DNA of 64,000 nt. Source: CADEFQ01 sp050249415. Lineage in GTDB: Bacteria > Pseudomonadota > Gammaproteobacteria > Steroidobacterales > Steroidobacteraceae. The position numbers were made by a program, and so were the translations under genes. Below the pieces are notes generated by a model. The model made no database searches, was not told the origin of the DNA, and saw nothing but the letters and a program-made list of their open reading frames with translations. The stretch spans positions 1 to 64,000 of the forward strand of contig JBFWQO010000012.1 in the NCBI GenBank assembly GCA_050249415.1, in the 5' to 3' direction. This document shows, one piece after another, positions 26,627 to 36,619 of the stretch; the stretch's first letter is position 1; the number at the start of each line of letters is the position of its first letter.

Positions 26627-26630
<4 letters not shown>
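26166..26630 (+). CDS. secreted protein of unknown function
   Basis: 154 residues with a clear signal peptide (MKAATLCAASMLAAVFATGQAMAQ). The mature part is rich in Asp, Tyr, Trp and Lys (EGPVWQCDSYEVMPDMWNDY), with no repeat or named domain I can recognise; the size and the dimer-like alpha-beta pattern recall EthD/NIPSNAP-like barrels, but this is a guess. It has its own strong promoter and a nearby candidate Fur box, so iron-responsive expression is possible. Its TAG stop shares a CTAG tetranucleotide with the stop of acs on the other strand. Confidence 0.75.
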
Positions 26631-28816
<2,186 letters not shown>

Positions 28817-28919
28817 GACGGTACTCCTCGGCTTTTCCCGTAGCGTAGCAACCCTTGGGCTCCTGCGCGCATCCAAGTCCCCGGGGAGTGTCAGGCGGTC
28901 GGCACCGAGGAGCGAATTC

Positions 28920-29693
28920 ATGCGTATCATCAAGGTACTTGCACTGCTGGCCGCGGCGGCCGGCGCGGCGCCTGTCCACGCGGATTGCGCGTTCTCGGCC
29001 CGGCGCGACGGCGCCGCGGAACTCGCCGGCGTCGCGAGAGTGGTCGTCACCTCGGGCGCGGGCGACCTGCACATCACCGCGAGCCCGGATGCGAAGCGCA
29101 TCGTCGCCAGGGGCACGGCCTGCGCCTCCTCGCAGGTGCAGCTCGACATGCTGCGGCTCGAGGTGCGGCGCGACGGAGACACCGTCTACATCGAGGCGGG
29201 GCCGCGCAACGAGGGCAAGGTCATCACGATCGGCAACTCGTACGCACAGCTCGACGTCGGCATCGCGCTGCCCACGACCCTGCCGGTCGAGGCGCGCGAC
29301 TCGAGCGGCGATTTCAGCGCGAGCGGTGTCCTGCGCCTCACGCTGGATGACAGCTCGGGCGACATCGACCTGCGGGATATCGGCTCGGCGCAGATCAAGG
29401 ACAGCTCCGGCGGCATCAAGCTCACGAATGCGGAAGGCAACGTCACGGTCACCTTCGACGGCTCGGGCGATATCGACCTCTCGCGCATCGGCGGCAACGC
29501 CGAAGTGGGCAGCGACGGCTCGGGCGACATCCGCATCGTCGGGGCCAAGGGCAAGGTGATCATCGGCGCCGACGGCTCGGGAGACATCGTCGTCGAGGAC
29601 GTGGGCGGCGATTTCACGCTCGGCAACGACGGCAGCGGCGCTGTCCTGACCCGGGGCATCACCGGCAAGATCACGGTGCCGGACGCGCGCTAG
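28920..29693 (+). CDS. secreted DUF4097 beta-repeat protein
   Basis: 257 residues, signal peptide MRIIKVLALLAAAAGAAPVHA, GAGGAG ribosome site. The body is a regular beta-solenoid-like series of about 19-20-residue units, each ending in DSSGD/DGSGD turns (DSSGDFSAS, DSSGDIDLRD, DSSGGIKLTN, DGSGDIDLSR, DGSGDIRIVG, DGSGDIVVED, DGSGAVLT). This is the DUF4097 'putative adhesin' fold; many members are periplasmic proteins of unknown role. Asp/Gly-rich turns could bind Ca2+ (inference). Divergent from acs, with 103 bases between the starts. Confidence 0.85.
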   Translation: MRIIKVLALLAAAAGAAPVHADCAFSARRDGAAELAGVARVVVTSGAGDLHITASPDAKRIVARGTACASSQVQLDMLRLEVRRDGDTVYIEAGPRNEGKVITIGNSYAQLDVGIALPTTLPVEARDSSGDFSASGVLRLTLDDSSGDIDLRDIGSAQIKDSSGGIKLTNAEGNVTVTFDGSGDIDLSRIGGNAEVGSDGSGDIRIVGAKGKVIIGADGSGDIVVEDVGGDFTLGNDGSGAVLTRGITGKITVPDAR

Positions 29694-30580
29694 CGGTCCG
29701 GGAGCGCCGCGAGCCGCTCGGCCTGGCGGCGCAGCATCGGGCCGAAACCGAGCCGGTCGAAGAAGGCGTTGAGCGCGGCGATATCCGGTGCGCCCGGGCG
29801 CAGCGCGGCAGGGTCGAGGTCGAGCGGCATGTCGCAGGCGATCGCGGTCAGCTGCCGCGCGAGGTAGGCGGCCTCGCGATGCTGGCTCAGCCTCTCCGGC
29901 AGCTTCGCGGCGCCACGGATCGGCAGCGCGCGCACGCGCTCGAGGTCCGCATACAGTTCATCGAGCGAGGCGAACTCCCGCATGATCGCCGTCGCGGTTT
30001 TCGTGCCCACGCCCGGCACTCCCGGGATGTTGTCGACGCTGTCGCCGGTGAGCGCAAGATAGTCGGCAAAGCGTTCCGGCGCGACGCCGAAGCGCTCCTC
30101 GATGTCCCGGTAGCGGTAGCGTTCGTTCGCGGCGTAATCCCAGTACACATCGCCGTCGCGCACGAGCTGGGCCATGTCCTTGTCGCGCGTGACGACCGTG
30201 AACGGCAGGCCGCCCGCACGCCCGCGCGCCGCCAGCGAACCGATGATGTCGTCCGCTTCGTATTCGCTGCTCGACAGGTGCCGCACGCCTGCGAGCCCGC
30301 AGAACTCGCGGCAGCGCTCGAACTGCCACAGCAGATCGGCCGGCGCCGGCTCCCGGTTCGCCTTGTAGGCCGGGTAGAGGCGATTGCGAAACGACGAGGT
30401 CAGGCTCTCGTCGAACGCGACCGCGAGGTATTCCGGCCGCGCGCGCTCGATCAGGTCGCCGAGAAAGCGCGCGAAACCGAACAGCGCGTGGGTCGGCCGG
30501 CCCTCGCCGTCCGCCATGTCGGGCGGCATGGAGTAGTAAGCGCGAAAGACGTAGACCGAGGCGTCGACCAGATAGAGCAC
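29690..30580 (-). CDS. 5'-3' exonuclease (PolI N-domain/Xni type)
   Basis: 296 residues from a GTG at 30580. Stand-alone 5' nuclease of the FEN/PolA family: N-terminal YLVDASVYVFRAYYSMP, metal-binding acidic residues in AVAFDESLTSSFRN, SEYEADDIIGSLA, VVTRDKDMAQLV, and the helix-hairpin-helix region GDSVDNIPGVPGVGTKTA. The full acidic set is kept. A longer in-frame ATG at 30652 lies inside a heptanucleotide repeat and is rejected; TATGCT six bases before the GTG supports a leaderless start. Shares a CTAG double stop with the DUF4097 gene. Confidence 0.85.
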   Translation of the reverse strand: MLYLVDASVYVFRAYYSMPPDMADGEGRPTHALFGFARFLGDLIERARPEYLAVAFDESLTSSFRNRLYPAYKANREPAPADLLWQFERCREFCGLAGVRHLSSSEYEADDIIGSLAARGRAGGLPFTVVTRDKDMAQLVRDGDVYWDYAANERYRYRDIEERFGVAPERFADYLALTGDSVDNIPGVPGVGTKTATAIMREFASLDELYADLERVRALPIRGAAKLPERLSQHREAAYLARQLTAIACDMPLDLDPAALRPGAPDIAALNAFFDRLGFGPMLRRQAERLAALPDR

Positions 30581-30600
30581 GGGAAGAGCATATAGCTCAT

Positions 30601-30696
30601 GGCGAACGGCGAACAGCCAGAGGCGTCGGTTGCGCTTCCGGCCATCAGCCATGGGCTATCAGCCATTCGCGATGGCCTGACGGCCGTCAGGCCATC
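30601..30696. repeat. degenerate heptanucleotide repeat B with 26-base palindrome
   Basis: Starts GGCGAAC GGCGAAC AGCCAGA GGCGTCG on the plus strand; on the other strand, after the HNH stop, GGCTGAT units run the opposite way and meet at a GGCCGGAAGCG core. 30671-30696 is a perfect 26-base palindrome (13-base arms) that contains the TGA stop of the HNH gene. No T-tract follows, so it is not a simple terminator. Confidence 0.7.
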
Positions 30697-31361
30697 CACT
30701 GCTGTATTCTCGCGTGCAGCGGCGAGCTGCGCGGGAAATGCGCGAGGAGGTACTCCATCTGGTCCGCGAGGACACGCCGGCCCTTCAGGAAGATGTATTC
30801 CGCGTAGGTCGGTGTGAACGGCACCGCGATCAGTTGCATGCGCGCCTGTTCGGGCGTGCGCGACGCCTTCAGGTTGTTGCACCGGCGGCACGCCGTGACG
30901 ACATTCGTCCAGATATCCTTGCCGCCCTGGCTGAACGGCCGGATGTGGTCGCGCGACAACTCGCGCGCGGCAAACCTCTGCGCGCAGTACATGCAGAGGA
31001 ACGCGTCGCGGCGAAACAGGGTCTGGTTGTTGAGCGGGGGCACGTAGTCGTGCCGGGTGTTGCCGGGATTGCCCGTGTGCCCGACCGTCGCGACGATGGA
31101 ATTGACGTCGAGGACGGTGCGGTGGCCGGTGCGCGCGTTGGTGCCGCCGGTCAGCCGGAATATCGACCGGCCACAGGTATAGGCAATCTGTTCCTGGTGG
31201 TAGAGTCGGGCCGCCTCCTTGTAATCGATCCACTCGAGCGGCATGCCCGACACGTCTGTGCGCAGCACGAGCTGGGAGAACGAGTTCCCCGACGGGCTCG
31301 CGACGAGGCGCGGCGCGTGCGTGGCGCCGCGGTCTGCGCTATCGAGATCGATGTCGACCAT
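30687..31361 (-). CDS. HNH endonuclease
   Basis: 224 residues from the ATG at 31361 (a TTG one codon earlier is in frame). The HNH core is clear: CMYCAQRF (zinc Cys pair), LSRDHIRPFSQGGKDIWTN (catalytic His-Asn) and VTACRRCNNLKAS (second Cys pair). Such free-standing HNH proteins, with the C-terminal RTPEQARM(Q)L and an N-terminal PLEWIDYKEAARLYHQ segment, are widespread chromosomal genes of unknown role, not obviously restriction or homing enzymes. The last three codons lie inside a perfect 26-base palindrome. Divergent from pntAA. Confidence 0.9.
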   Translation of the reverse strand: MVDIDLDSADRGATHAPRLVASPSGNSFSQLVLRTDVSGMPLEWIDYKEAARLYHQEQIAYTCGRSIFRLTGGTNARTGHRTVLDVNSIVATVGHTGNPGNTRHDYVPPLNNQTLFRRDAFLCMYCAQRFAARELSRDHIRPFSQGGKDIWTNVVTACRRCNNLKASRTPEQARMQLIAVPFTPTYAEYIFLKGRRVLADQMEYLLAHFPRSSPLHARIQQWMA

Positions 31362-31480
31362 CAAAGTGTTAGATTAGGCAGGTTTATGCGACAATTCAAC
31401 GTCGCAAGGCATTAATTCTACGAGACATTTCGCGAAACGTGGTCGTGGAGCCACGCAATTCGCGCCAGGGAGCCCGACCG

Positions 31481-32602
31481 ATGCCCGTCACGATCGGGGT
31501 GCTGCGAGAAAGCGCCCCCCAGGAATCCCGCGTCAGCCTCGTCCCCGAGGTGGCCGCGAAGTTCGCAGCGCTCGGCGCCCGGGTGCTGATCGAACGCGGC
31601 GCCGGCGCCGCGGCGCATTTTCCCGATGCGAACTACAAGCAGGTCGAATGGGCGGACAGCGCGGCCGCCGTGTTCGCCGCCGCCGACATTCTGCTCACCG
31701 TCCAGCCGCTCACGCCCGCACAGATCGAGGCGGTGAAACCCGGCGCGGTGGTGGTGGGCTACGCGCAGGCACACGCCAGACACGCCGAAGTCAAAGCACT
31801 GCGTGACCGGCGCGTGACGCAGTTCGCCATGGAGTTCGTGCCGCGCATCTCGCGCGCGCAATCGATGGATGCGCTGTCCTCGCAGGCCGCGATCGCGGGC
31901 TACAAGGCGGTGCTGATCGCAGCCGACAACCTGCAGAAGTTTCTGCCGATGCTGACCACCGCGGCCGGCACGATCCGTCCGGCACAGGTGCTCGTGATCG
32001 GTGCGGGGGTCGCGGGCCTGCAGGCCATCGCCACGGCACGGCGTCTCGGCGCGGTCGTCGAGGCCTACGACGTACGCAGCGCGACGAAGGAGCAGGTGAA
32101 ATCGCTCGGCGCGAAGTTCGTCGACGTCGGGGTCTCGGCCGAAGGCACGGGCGGCTACGCTCGCGAGCTCACGCCCGCAGAGAAGGCGAAGCAGCAGGAA
32201 GTGCTCGATGCGCGCATCGCGGCGGCCGATGCCGTGGTCACCACGGCCTCCGTTCCGGGACGCCCCGCGCCGAAGATCGTCTCGCGTGCGGCGGTCGAGC
32301 GCATGCGCGCGGGATCGGTGGTCGTCGATATCGCCGCGGAACAGGGCGGCAACTGCGAACTGACACGCGCGGGCGAGACGGTCGTGCACCAGGCCGTGAA
32401 GGTGATCGGTCCGCTGAACCTGGCGGCACAACTCGCGTACAACGCGAGCGAAATGTACGCGCGCAATCTCTACAATTTCCTCTCGCCGGCGCTCGGGGGC
32501 GGCGAGCTGAACATCGACTGGAACGACGAAGTTTTCGCGCAGTCCTGCCTGACGCACGCCGGTCTCGTGCGGCACGAGCAGACGGCGAAGGCGATCGGAT
32601 GA
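31481..32602 (+). CDS. pntAA: NAD(P) transhydrogenase subunit alpha, soluble domain I
   Basis: 373 residues: the NAD(H)-binding domain I of proton-translocating transhydrogenase, split from its membrane part as in several proteobacteria. The alanine dehydrogenase/PNT N-terminal domain (IGVLRESAPQESRVSLVP) is followed by the Rossmann motif VIGAGVAGLQAIATARRLGA and the mobile-loop region. The complex couples hydride transfer from NADH to NADP+ with proton entry. The ATG at 31481 follows a GGGAG site; an upstream in-frame start at 31439 lacks one. Its TGA is followed at once by heptanucleotide repeat C. Confidence 0.95.
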   Translation: MPVTIGVLRESAPQESRVSLVPEVAAKFAALGARVLIERGAGAAAHFPDANYKQVEWADSAAAVFAAADILLTVQPLTPAQIEAVKPGAVVVGYAQAHARHAEVKALRDRRVTQFAMEFVPRISRAQSMDALSSQAAIAGYKAVLIAADNLQKFLPMLTTAAGTIRPAQVLVIGAGVAGLQAIATARRLGAVVEAYDVRSATKEQVKSLGAKFVDVGVSAEGTGGYARELTPAEKAKQQEVLDARIAAADAVVTTASVPGRPAPKIVSRAAVERMRAGSVVVDIAAEQGGNCELTRAGETVVHQAVKVIGPLNLAAQLAYNASEMYARNLYNFLSPALGGGELNIDWNDEVFAQSCLTHAGLVRHEQTAKAIG

Positions 32603-32690
32603 ACAGCGAACGGCGACCAGCGATCAGCGAACAGCCAGAAGCGTACGCGACGTTTTCTGGCCGCTCGCCGTTCGCCACTCGCCGTCCGCC
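32603..32690. repeat. degenerate heptanucleotide repeat C, inverted arrangement
   Basis: Directly after the pntAA stop come ACAGCGA-phase units (GCGAACG GCGACCA GCGATCA GCGAACA GCCAGAA), then a GCGTACGCGACG centre, then on the opposite strand GGCGGAC GGCGAGT GGCGAAC GGCGAGC GGCCAGA. The two arms converge on CCAGAA...TTCTGG and could form a long imperfect hairpin between pntAA and pntAB. Confidence 0.75.
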
Positions 32691-32702
32691 GCGGAGACAA
32701 AG

Positions 32703-33011
32703 ATGACCGGAATTGTCGCGTTATACATTTTCATGCTGGCGGCCTTCACAGGTTACGAAGTGATCGCGCGCGTGCCCGTGATCCTGCACACGCCGCTCAT
32801 GTCGGGGTCCAACTTCGTGCACGGCATCGTGCTCGTCGGCGCAATGGTCGCGCTCGGCGCGGCGGTCACGCCGCTCGAAAAGACGATCGGCTTCATCGGC
32901 GTGCTGCTCGCCGCCGGCAATGCGATCGGCGGCTATGTCGTCACAGAGCGCATGCTCGAGATGTTCAAGTCGAGCGGCACCCGGGGCGGCGGCTCGAAGG
33001 GAGCGCACTGA
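32703..33011 (+). CDS. pntAB: NAD(P) transhydrogenase subunit alpha, membrane part
   Basis: 102 residues with three hydrophobic segments (IVALYIFMLAAFTGYEV, FVHGIVLVGAMVALGAAV, TIGFIGVLLAAGNAIGGYVV), matching the small membrane subunit that completes PntA when domain I is encoded separately. It follows pntAA after a 100-base gap filled by repeat C and has a GGAGA ribosome site. pntB starts 1 base after its stop. Confidence 0.93.
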   Translation: MTGIVALYIFMLAAFTGYEVIARVPVILHTPLMSGSNFVHGIVLVGAMVALGAAVTPLEKTIGFIGVLLAAGNAIGGYVVTERMLEMFKSSGTRGGGSKGAH

Positions 33012-33012
33012 G

Positions 33013-34401
33013 ATGTCGGATGTCCTGTCCGCCGACCTGCTGATCCAGGGCAGCTACCTGCTCACGGCGTTCCTGTTCATCATGGGCCTGAAGCGCATGA
33101 GTTCGCCGGTGAGCGCGCGCAGCGGCATCGTCTGGGCGGGCGCCGGCATGTTGCTCGCGATCCTCGTCACGTTCCTGTACCCGGGCATGACGAACTACCC
33201 GCTGATCATCGCCGCGATCGTCGTCGGCTCGTTGCTGGCGTGGTGGAGCGGCAGGCGCGTCGCGATGACCGACATGCCGCAGATGATCGCGCTCTACAAC
33301 GGCATGGGCGGTGGCGCGGCGGCGGCGATTGCCGCGGTGGAGTTGTACAAGGGTGGGGCGCACGGCCTCGTGACGATGGTGCTCGCCGTGGTCGGCGGCC
33401 TGATCGGCGCCGTATCGTTCAGCGGCAGCCTCGTCGCCTTCGGCAAGCTGCAGGGACTCATCAAGCGTTCGTTCCGCTTCGGCGGGCAGCAGGTGTTCAA
33501 CCTGCTGCTGCTCGTCGGCGCGCTCGTGCTCGGCGGCATGGTGGCGCTACACCTCGAGGCGTCGCCGGCGATCATCACCGGTTTCTTCGTGGTCGCGCTG
33601 GTGCTCGGCGTCACGATGACGCTGCCGATCGGTGGCGCGGACATGCCGGTCGTGATCTCGCTCTACAACGCGCTGACCGGGCTCGCCGTCGCGTTCGAGG
33701 GCTTCGTGCTCGGCAATGCGGCGATGATCATCGCCGGCACGGTCGTCGGCTCCGCGGGCACGCTGCTCACCCAGTTGATGGCGAAGGCGATGAACCGTTC
33801 GCTCGGCAACGTCCTGTTCGCGGGCTTCGGCGACACGGGCGGCACCGCGAGCGGCCCCGTGACGGGCAGCATGAAGCCGATCGAGGCGGCCGACGTCGGC
33901 GTGATGATGGCGTTCGCGAACAAGGTGATCATCGTGCCCGGATACGGCATGGCGGTCGCGCAGGCGCAGCACAAGGTCTGGGAGCTGACACAGCTGCTGC
34001 TCGACCGGGGCGTCACGGTGAAGTTCGCGATCCACCCGGTGGCGGGGCGCATGCCCGGCCACATGAACGTTCTGCTCGCCGAGGCGGGCGTGCCCTACGA
34101 TCTGATCGCCGACCTCGACGAAATCAATGCCGAGTTCGAGACGGCGGACGTGGCGCTCGTGATCGGCGCGAACGACGTCGTGAACCCCGTCGCGCGCAAC
34201 GACAAGTCGAGTCCCATCTACGGCATGCCGATCCTGAACGCCGACAAGGCGAAGAACTGCATCGTGATCAAACGCGGCCAGGGCGCGGGCTTCTCGGGCA
34301 TCGAGAATGCGCTGTTCTTCCTCGACAATACGCGCATGCTCTACGGCGACGGCCAGAAGGCGGTGGCCGAGTTGATCGGCGCCGTGAAGGCCATCGGCTG
34401 A
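33013..34401 (+). CDS. pntB: NAD(P) transhydrogenase subunit beta
   Basis: 462 residues, full length. The first about 265 residues hold roughly nine membrane helices forming the proton channel (GGGAAAAIAAVELYKGG, GGADMPVVISLYNALTGLAVA); the C-terminal domain III binds NADP(H) (IVPGYGMAVAQAQHKVWEL, KFAIHPVAGRMPGHMNVLLAEA, GANDVVNPVARND). With PntAA and PntAB it makes NADPH at the expense of the proton gradient. It overlaps the following acetyltransferase start by one base. Confidence 0.96.
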   Translation: MSDVLSADLLIQGSYLLTAFLFIMGLKRMSSPVSARSGIVWAGAGMLLAILVTFLYPGMTNYPLIIAAIVVGSLLAWWSGRRVAMTDMPQMIALYNGMGGGAAAAIAAVELYKGGAHGLVTMVLAVVGGLIGAVSFSGSLVAFGKLQGLIKRSFRFGGQQVFNLLLLVGALVLGGMVALHLEASPAIITGFFVVALVLGVTMTLPIGGADMPVVISLYNALTGLAVAFEGFVLGNAAMIIAGTVVGSAGTLLTQLMAKAMNRSLGNVLFAGFGDTGGTASGPVTGSMKPIEAADVGVMMAFANKVIIVPGYGMAVAQAQHKVWELTQLLLDRGVTVKFAIHPVAGRMPGHMNVLLAEAGVPYDLIADLDEINAEFETADVALVIGANDVVNPVARNDKSSPIYGMPILNADKAKNCIVIKRGQGAGFSGIENALFFLDNTRMLYGDGQKAVAELIGAVKAIG

Positions 34402-34910
34402 TGGAGGTGCGCGCCTGCGCACTGGCCGACTTGCCGGCCGTGCAGGCCATTTACGCGCACCATGTGCTGCACGGCACCGGCACGTTCGAAGAGGTGCCGC
34501 CGAGCCTCGCCGAGATGACCACGCGCCACGATCGTATCGTGGCCGGCGACCGATTCCCGTTCCTCGTTGCGGAAGACGGCGGGCGCGTGCTCGGCTACGC
34601 CTACGCCTGCGAGTTCCGGGCGCGCTCGGCCTATCGCCACACCTGCGAGAGCTCGGTGTATATCGCATCCGACGCGCAGCGCCGCGGGGTCGGCCACGCG
34701 CTGATGCGCGCGGTGATCGCCGCGTGCGCCGAGCGCGGCTTTCGCGAGATGCTCGCCGTGATCGGCGACTCGCAGAACCATGCATCGATCGGCCTGCACA
34801 ATGCGCTCGGCTTCGCGCACGCCGGCACGTTCCACGATGTCGGATACAAGTTCGACCGCTGGCTCGATGTGGTGCTGATGCAGCTGTCGCTGCGGTCAGG
34901 CGAGGCGTAG
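34401..34910 (+). CDS. GNAT N-acetyltransferase, phosphinothricin acetyltransferase-like
   Basis: 169 residues of the Pat/Bar/YncA branch: VRACALADLPAVQAIYAHHV at the N-terminus, GTFEEVPPSLAEM, SSVYIASDAQRRGVGHALM (acetyl-CoA loop) and NHASIGLHNALGFAHAGTF. YncA-type enzymes acetylate methionine sulfoximine/sulfone or phosphinothricin-like amino acids; which is used here cannot be told. Shares one base with the pntB stop (TGATG) and ends 15 bases inside the convergent coiled-coil gene. Confidence 0.85.
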   Translation: MEVRACALADLPAVQAIYAHHVLHGTGTFEEVPPSLAEMTTRHDRIVAGDRFPFLVAEDGGRVLGYAYACEFRARSAYRHTCESSVYIASDAQRRGVGHALMRAVIAACAERGFREMLAVIGDSQNHASIGLHNALGFAHAGTFHDVGYKFDRWLDVVLMQLSLRSGEA

Positions 34911-35363
34911 CGCCGCAAACAGCAGGCCCATGCCGACGACATACATGGAGCCGAGCTGGATCGTCATCGACTTGCGCATGAGGTCCATGTCCTTGCGCAG
35001 CCCCGCGAGACCGTGCTCCGCATCGCCGCGGGAGACCGTGAACCCCGTTTCCATGTCCTTGCGCAGTGCGCCGAGCCCGGCTTCCATGTCCTTGCGCAGT
35101 GCGCCGAGCCCGGCTTCCATGTCCTTGCGCAGCGCGCCGAGCCCGGCTTCCATGTCCTTGCGGACCGCGGCGAACTCGAGCGACATTTCCCGCCGAAAGC
35201 TCTCGAGCTCGTGCCGCAGCAGCAGTTGCCGGTTATCCAGATCGGACTTCGTGGCGAGGGTCGTGCCCATGTCCCGCTCCATGGCGTCGACCACCGCCCG
35301 CGCCTTGTCGGACGGCACATTGACGCTCACGAGCGCATCATACAGCGAGTAGAGAAAGTCCAT
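34896..35363 (-). CDS. DUF1640-like coiled-coil membrane protein with 11-residue repeats
   Basis: 155 residues. Layout: short N-terminal helix (MDFLYSLYDALVSVNVPSDKA), a long coiled coil, and one C-terminal membrane helix (MYVVGMGLLFAALRLA). It resembles the DUF1640/CCDC90 group (MCUR1-like), which has the same coiled-coil-then-anchor plan. The coil contains three nearly identical hendecads LGALRKDMEAG encoded by exact or near-exact 33-base repeats (35051-35149 plus a partial unit). The ATG at 35363 is 7 bases after TAGCGT (35376-35371). Function unknown; probably a membrane-anchored trimer or tetramer. Confidence 0.75.
   Translation of the reverse strand: MDFLYSLYDALVSVNVPSDKARAVVDAMERDMGTTLATKSDLDNRQLLLRHELESFRREMSLEFAAVRKDMEAGLGALRKDMEAGLGALRKDMEAGLGALRKDMETGFTVSRGDAEHGLAGLRKDMDLMRKSMTIQLGSMYVVGMGLLFAALRLA
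35051..35173. repeat. 33-base coding tandem repeat (hendecad)
   Basis: Three full units starting at 35051, 35084 and 35117 and a diverging fourth at 35150; a more divergent copy lies near 34986. Each unit encodes 11 residues and keeps frame. Copies are nearly identical at DNA level, so repeat number may vary between strains. Confidence 0.85.
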
Positions 35364-35512
35364 GGCACCCACGCTACCGGGGCGGCCCGCCGCGGTCAGC
35401 TCGCGTTTGTACCGCAATTGTCCCCAAATGTGACGGGCGGCGCGAGCGACCCCCGCCTCGCCCTTATACTGCCCGGCTCGCAGGCATATGCGAAACAGGT
35501 CGGGGGTCGGTC

Positions 35513-36085
35513 ATGTTCGGAACTTTCGTATTCCTCGCGATCGTCGCGGCGATCGCCCTTGGCGCCATCGGGCTGTACAACCGCCTGGTCGCGCTGAAGC
35601 ACCGCGTGGCGACCGCCTGGTCGAATATCGACGTGCTGCTCAAGCAGCGGCACGACGAGCTGCCGAAGCTCGTCGACACCTGCAGGCAGTACATGCAGTA
35701 CGAACAGGCGACGCTCGAGAAGGTGATGCAGGCACGCAATGCCGTGCACGCGGCGCGGGAAGCGGGCGATGTCGGCGCGGTCAGCGCCGCGGAAGGCGGC
35801 CTGCGCGCGCAGCTCGGCAAGCTGTTCGCGGTCGCCGAGGCCTATCCCGACCTCAAGGCCAATGTCTCGTTCCAGCAGCTGCAGGGGCGCATCAGCACCC
35901 TTGAGACCGGCATTTCCGACCGGCGTGAGCTCTACAACGAGAGCGTCAATGTCAACAACGCCACGATCGAGCAGTTTCCGGCATCGATCATCGCCGGCAT
36001 GTTCGGTTTCAGGCCGGCGAAGCTGCTCGAGTTCGCGGCAGCCGGGAAGTCGGATGTCGACGTGAAGGCATTGTTCGACGCCTGA
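35513..36085 (+). CDS. lemA: LemA family protein (first copy)
   Basis: 190 residues: one N-terminal membrane helix (FVFLAIVAAIALGAIGLY), then the all-helical LemA domain (NRLVALKHRVATAWSNIDVLLKQR, FAVAEAYPDLKANVSFQQLQ, DRRELYNESVNVNNATIEQFP). LemA proteins are membrane-tethered helical bundles of unknown role, often beside TPM or GIDE-like genes. Preceded by TATACT at 35465-35470 and by GGGGGTCGG. A paralogue starts 3 bases after its stop and a GIDE-like gene follows, all in one direction. Confidence 0.9.
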   Translation: MFGTFVFLAIVAAIALGAIGLYNRLVALKHRVATAWSNIDVLLKQRHDELPKLVDTCRQYMQYEQATLEKVMQARNAVHAAREAGDVGAVSAAEGGLRAQLGKLFAVAEAYPDLKANVSFQQLQGRISTLETGISDRRELYNESVNVNNATIEQFPASIIAGMFGFRPAKLLEFAAAGKSDVDVKALFDA

Positions 36086-36088
36086 GCC

Positions 36089-36619
36089 ATGGCGGGCCTC
36101 GCGATCCTGCTCCTCCTGTTCGTGGCGGGCGTCTATGTCGTGGCGCTCTACAACCAGCTCGTGCTCGTGAAGCACAACGTCGCGAAGGCGTGGGCCAACA
36201 TCGATGTACTGCTGAAGCAGCGCAACGACGAGATCCCGAAGCTGATCGAGGTATGCCGCGCCTGCTCGGCGTTCGAATCCGCGGTGCTCGAGCGGCTGGC
36301 GGCCGCGCGGGCCGCCGCAGCCGCCGCGCTCGCGGGTGCCGACGCGGGAGCGGTCGGCACGGCCGAAGAGCGGCTGCGCACCGGGTTCGCGCAGGTAGTC
36401 GCGCTCGCCGAGGCGTACCCGGACCTCGAGGCGAACGTGCAGTATCGCGCGCTGCAGGAGCGCATCTCCGGGCTCGAGGCCGCGATCGCGGACCGGCGCG
36501 AGTTCTACAACGACAGCGTGCGGATCAACAACGTGACGGTCGAGCGCTTCCCGACGAGCGTGCTGGCCGGCTGGTTCGCGTTCCGTCCCGCCGGGTTGCT
36601 GAAGTTCCGCGATGTCTGA
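36089..36619 (+). CDS. LemA family protein (second copy)
   Basis: 176 residues with the same plan as the preceding gene (helix ILLLLFVAGVYVVALYN; KHNVAKAWANIDVLLKQRND; DRREFYNDSVRINNVTVERFP). The two copies align along their whole length but differ at many positions, so the duplication is old. The pair may form hetero-oligomers. It overlaps the next gene by 8 bases. Confidence 0.9.
   Translation: MAGLAILLLLFVAGVYVVALYNQLVLVKHNVAKAWANIDVLLKQRNDEIPKLIEVCRACSAFESAVLERLAAARAAAAAALAGADAGAVGTAEERLRTGFAQVVALAEAYPDLEANVQYRALQERISGLEAAIADRREFYNDSVRINNVTVERFPTSVLAGWFAFRPAGLLKFRDV

Noticed and set aside
35051..35173. 33-base repeats as a CRISPR-like array
   Set aside because: Units are contiguous without spacers, keep a reading frame and encode hendecads of a coiled coil.
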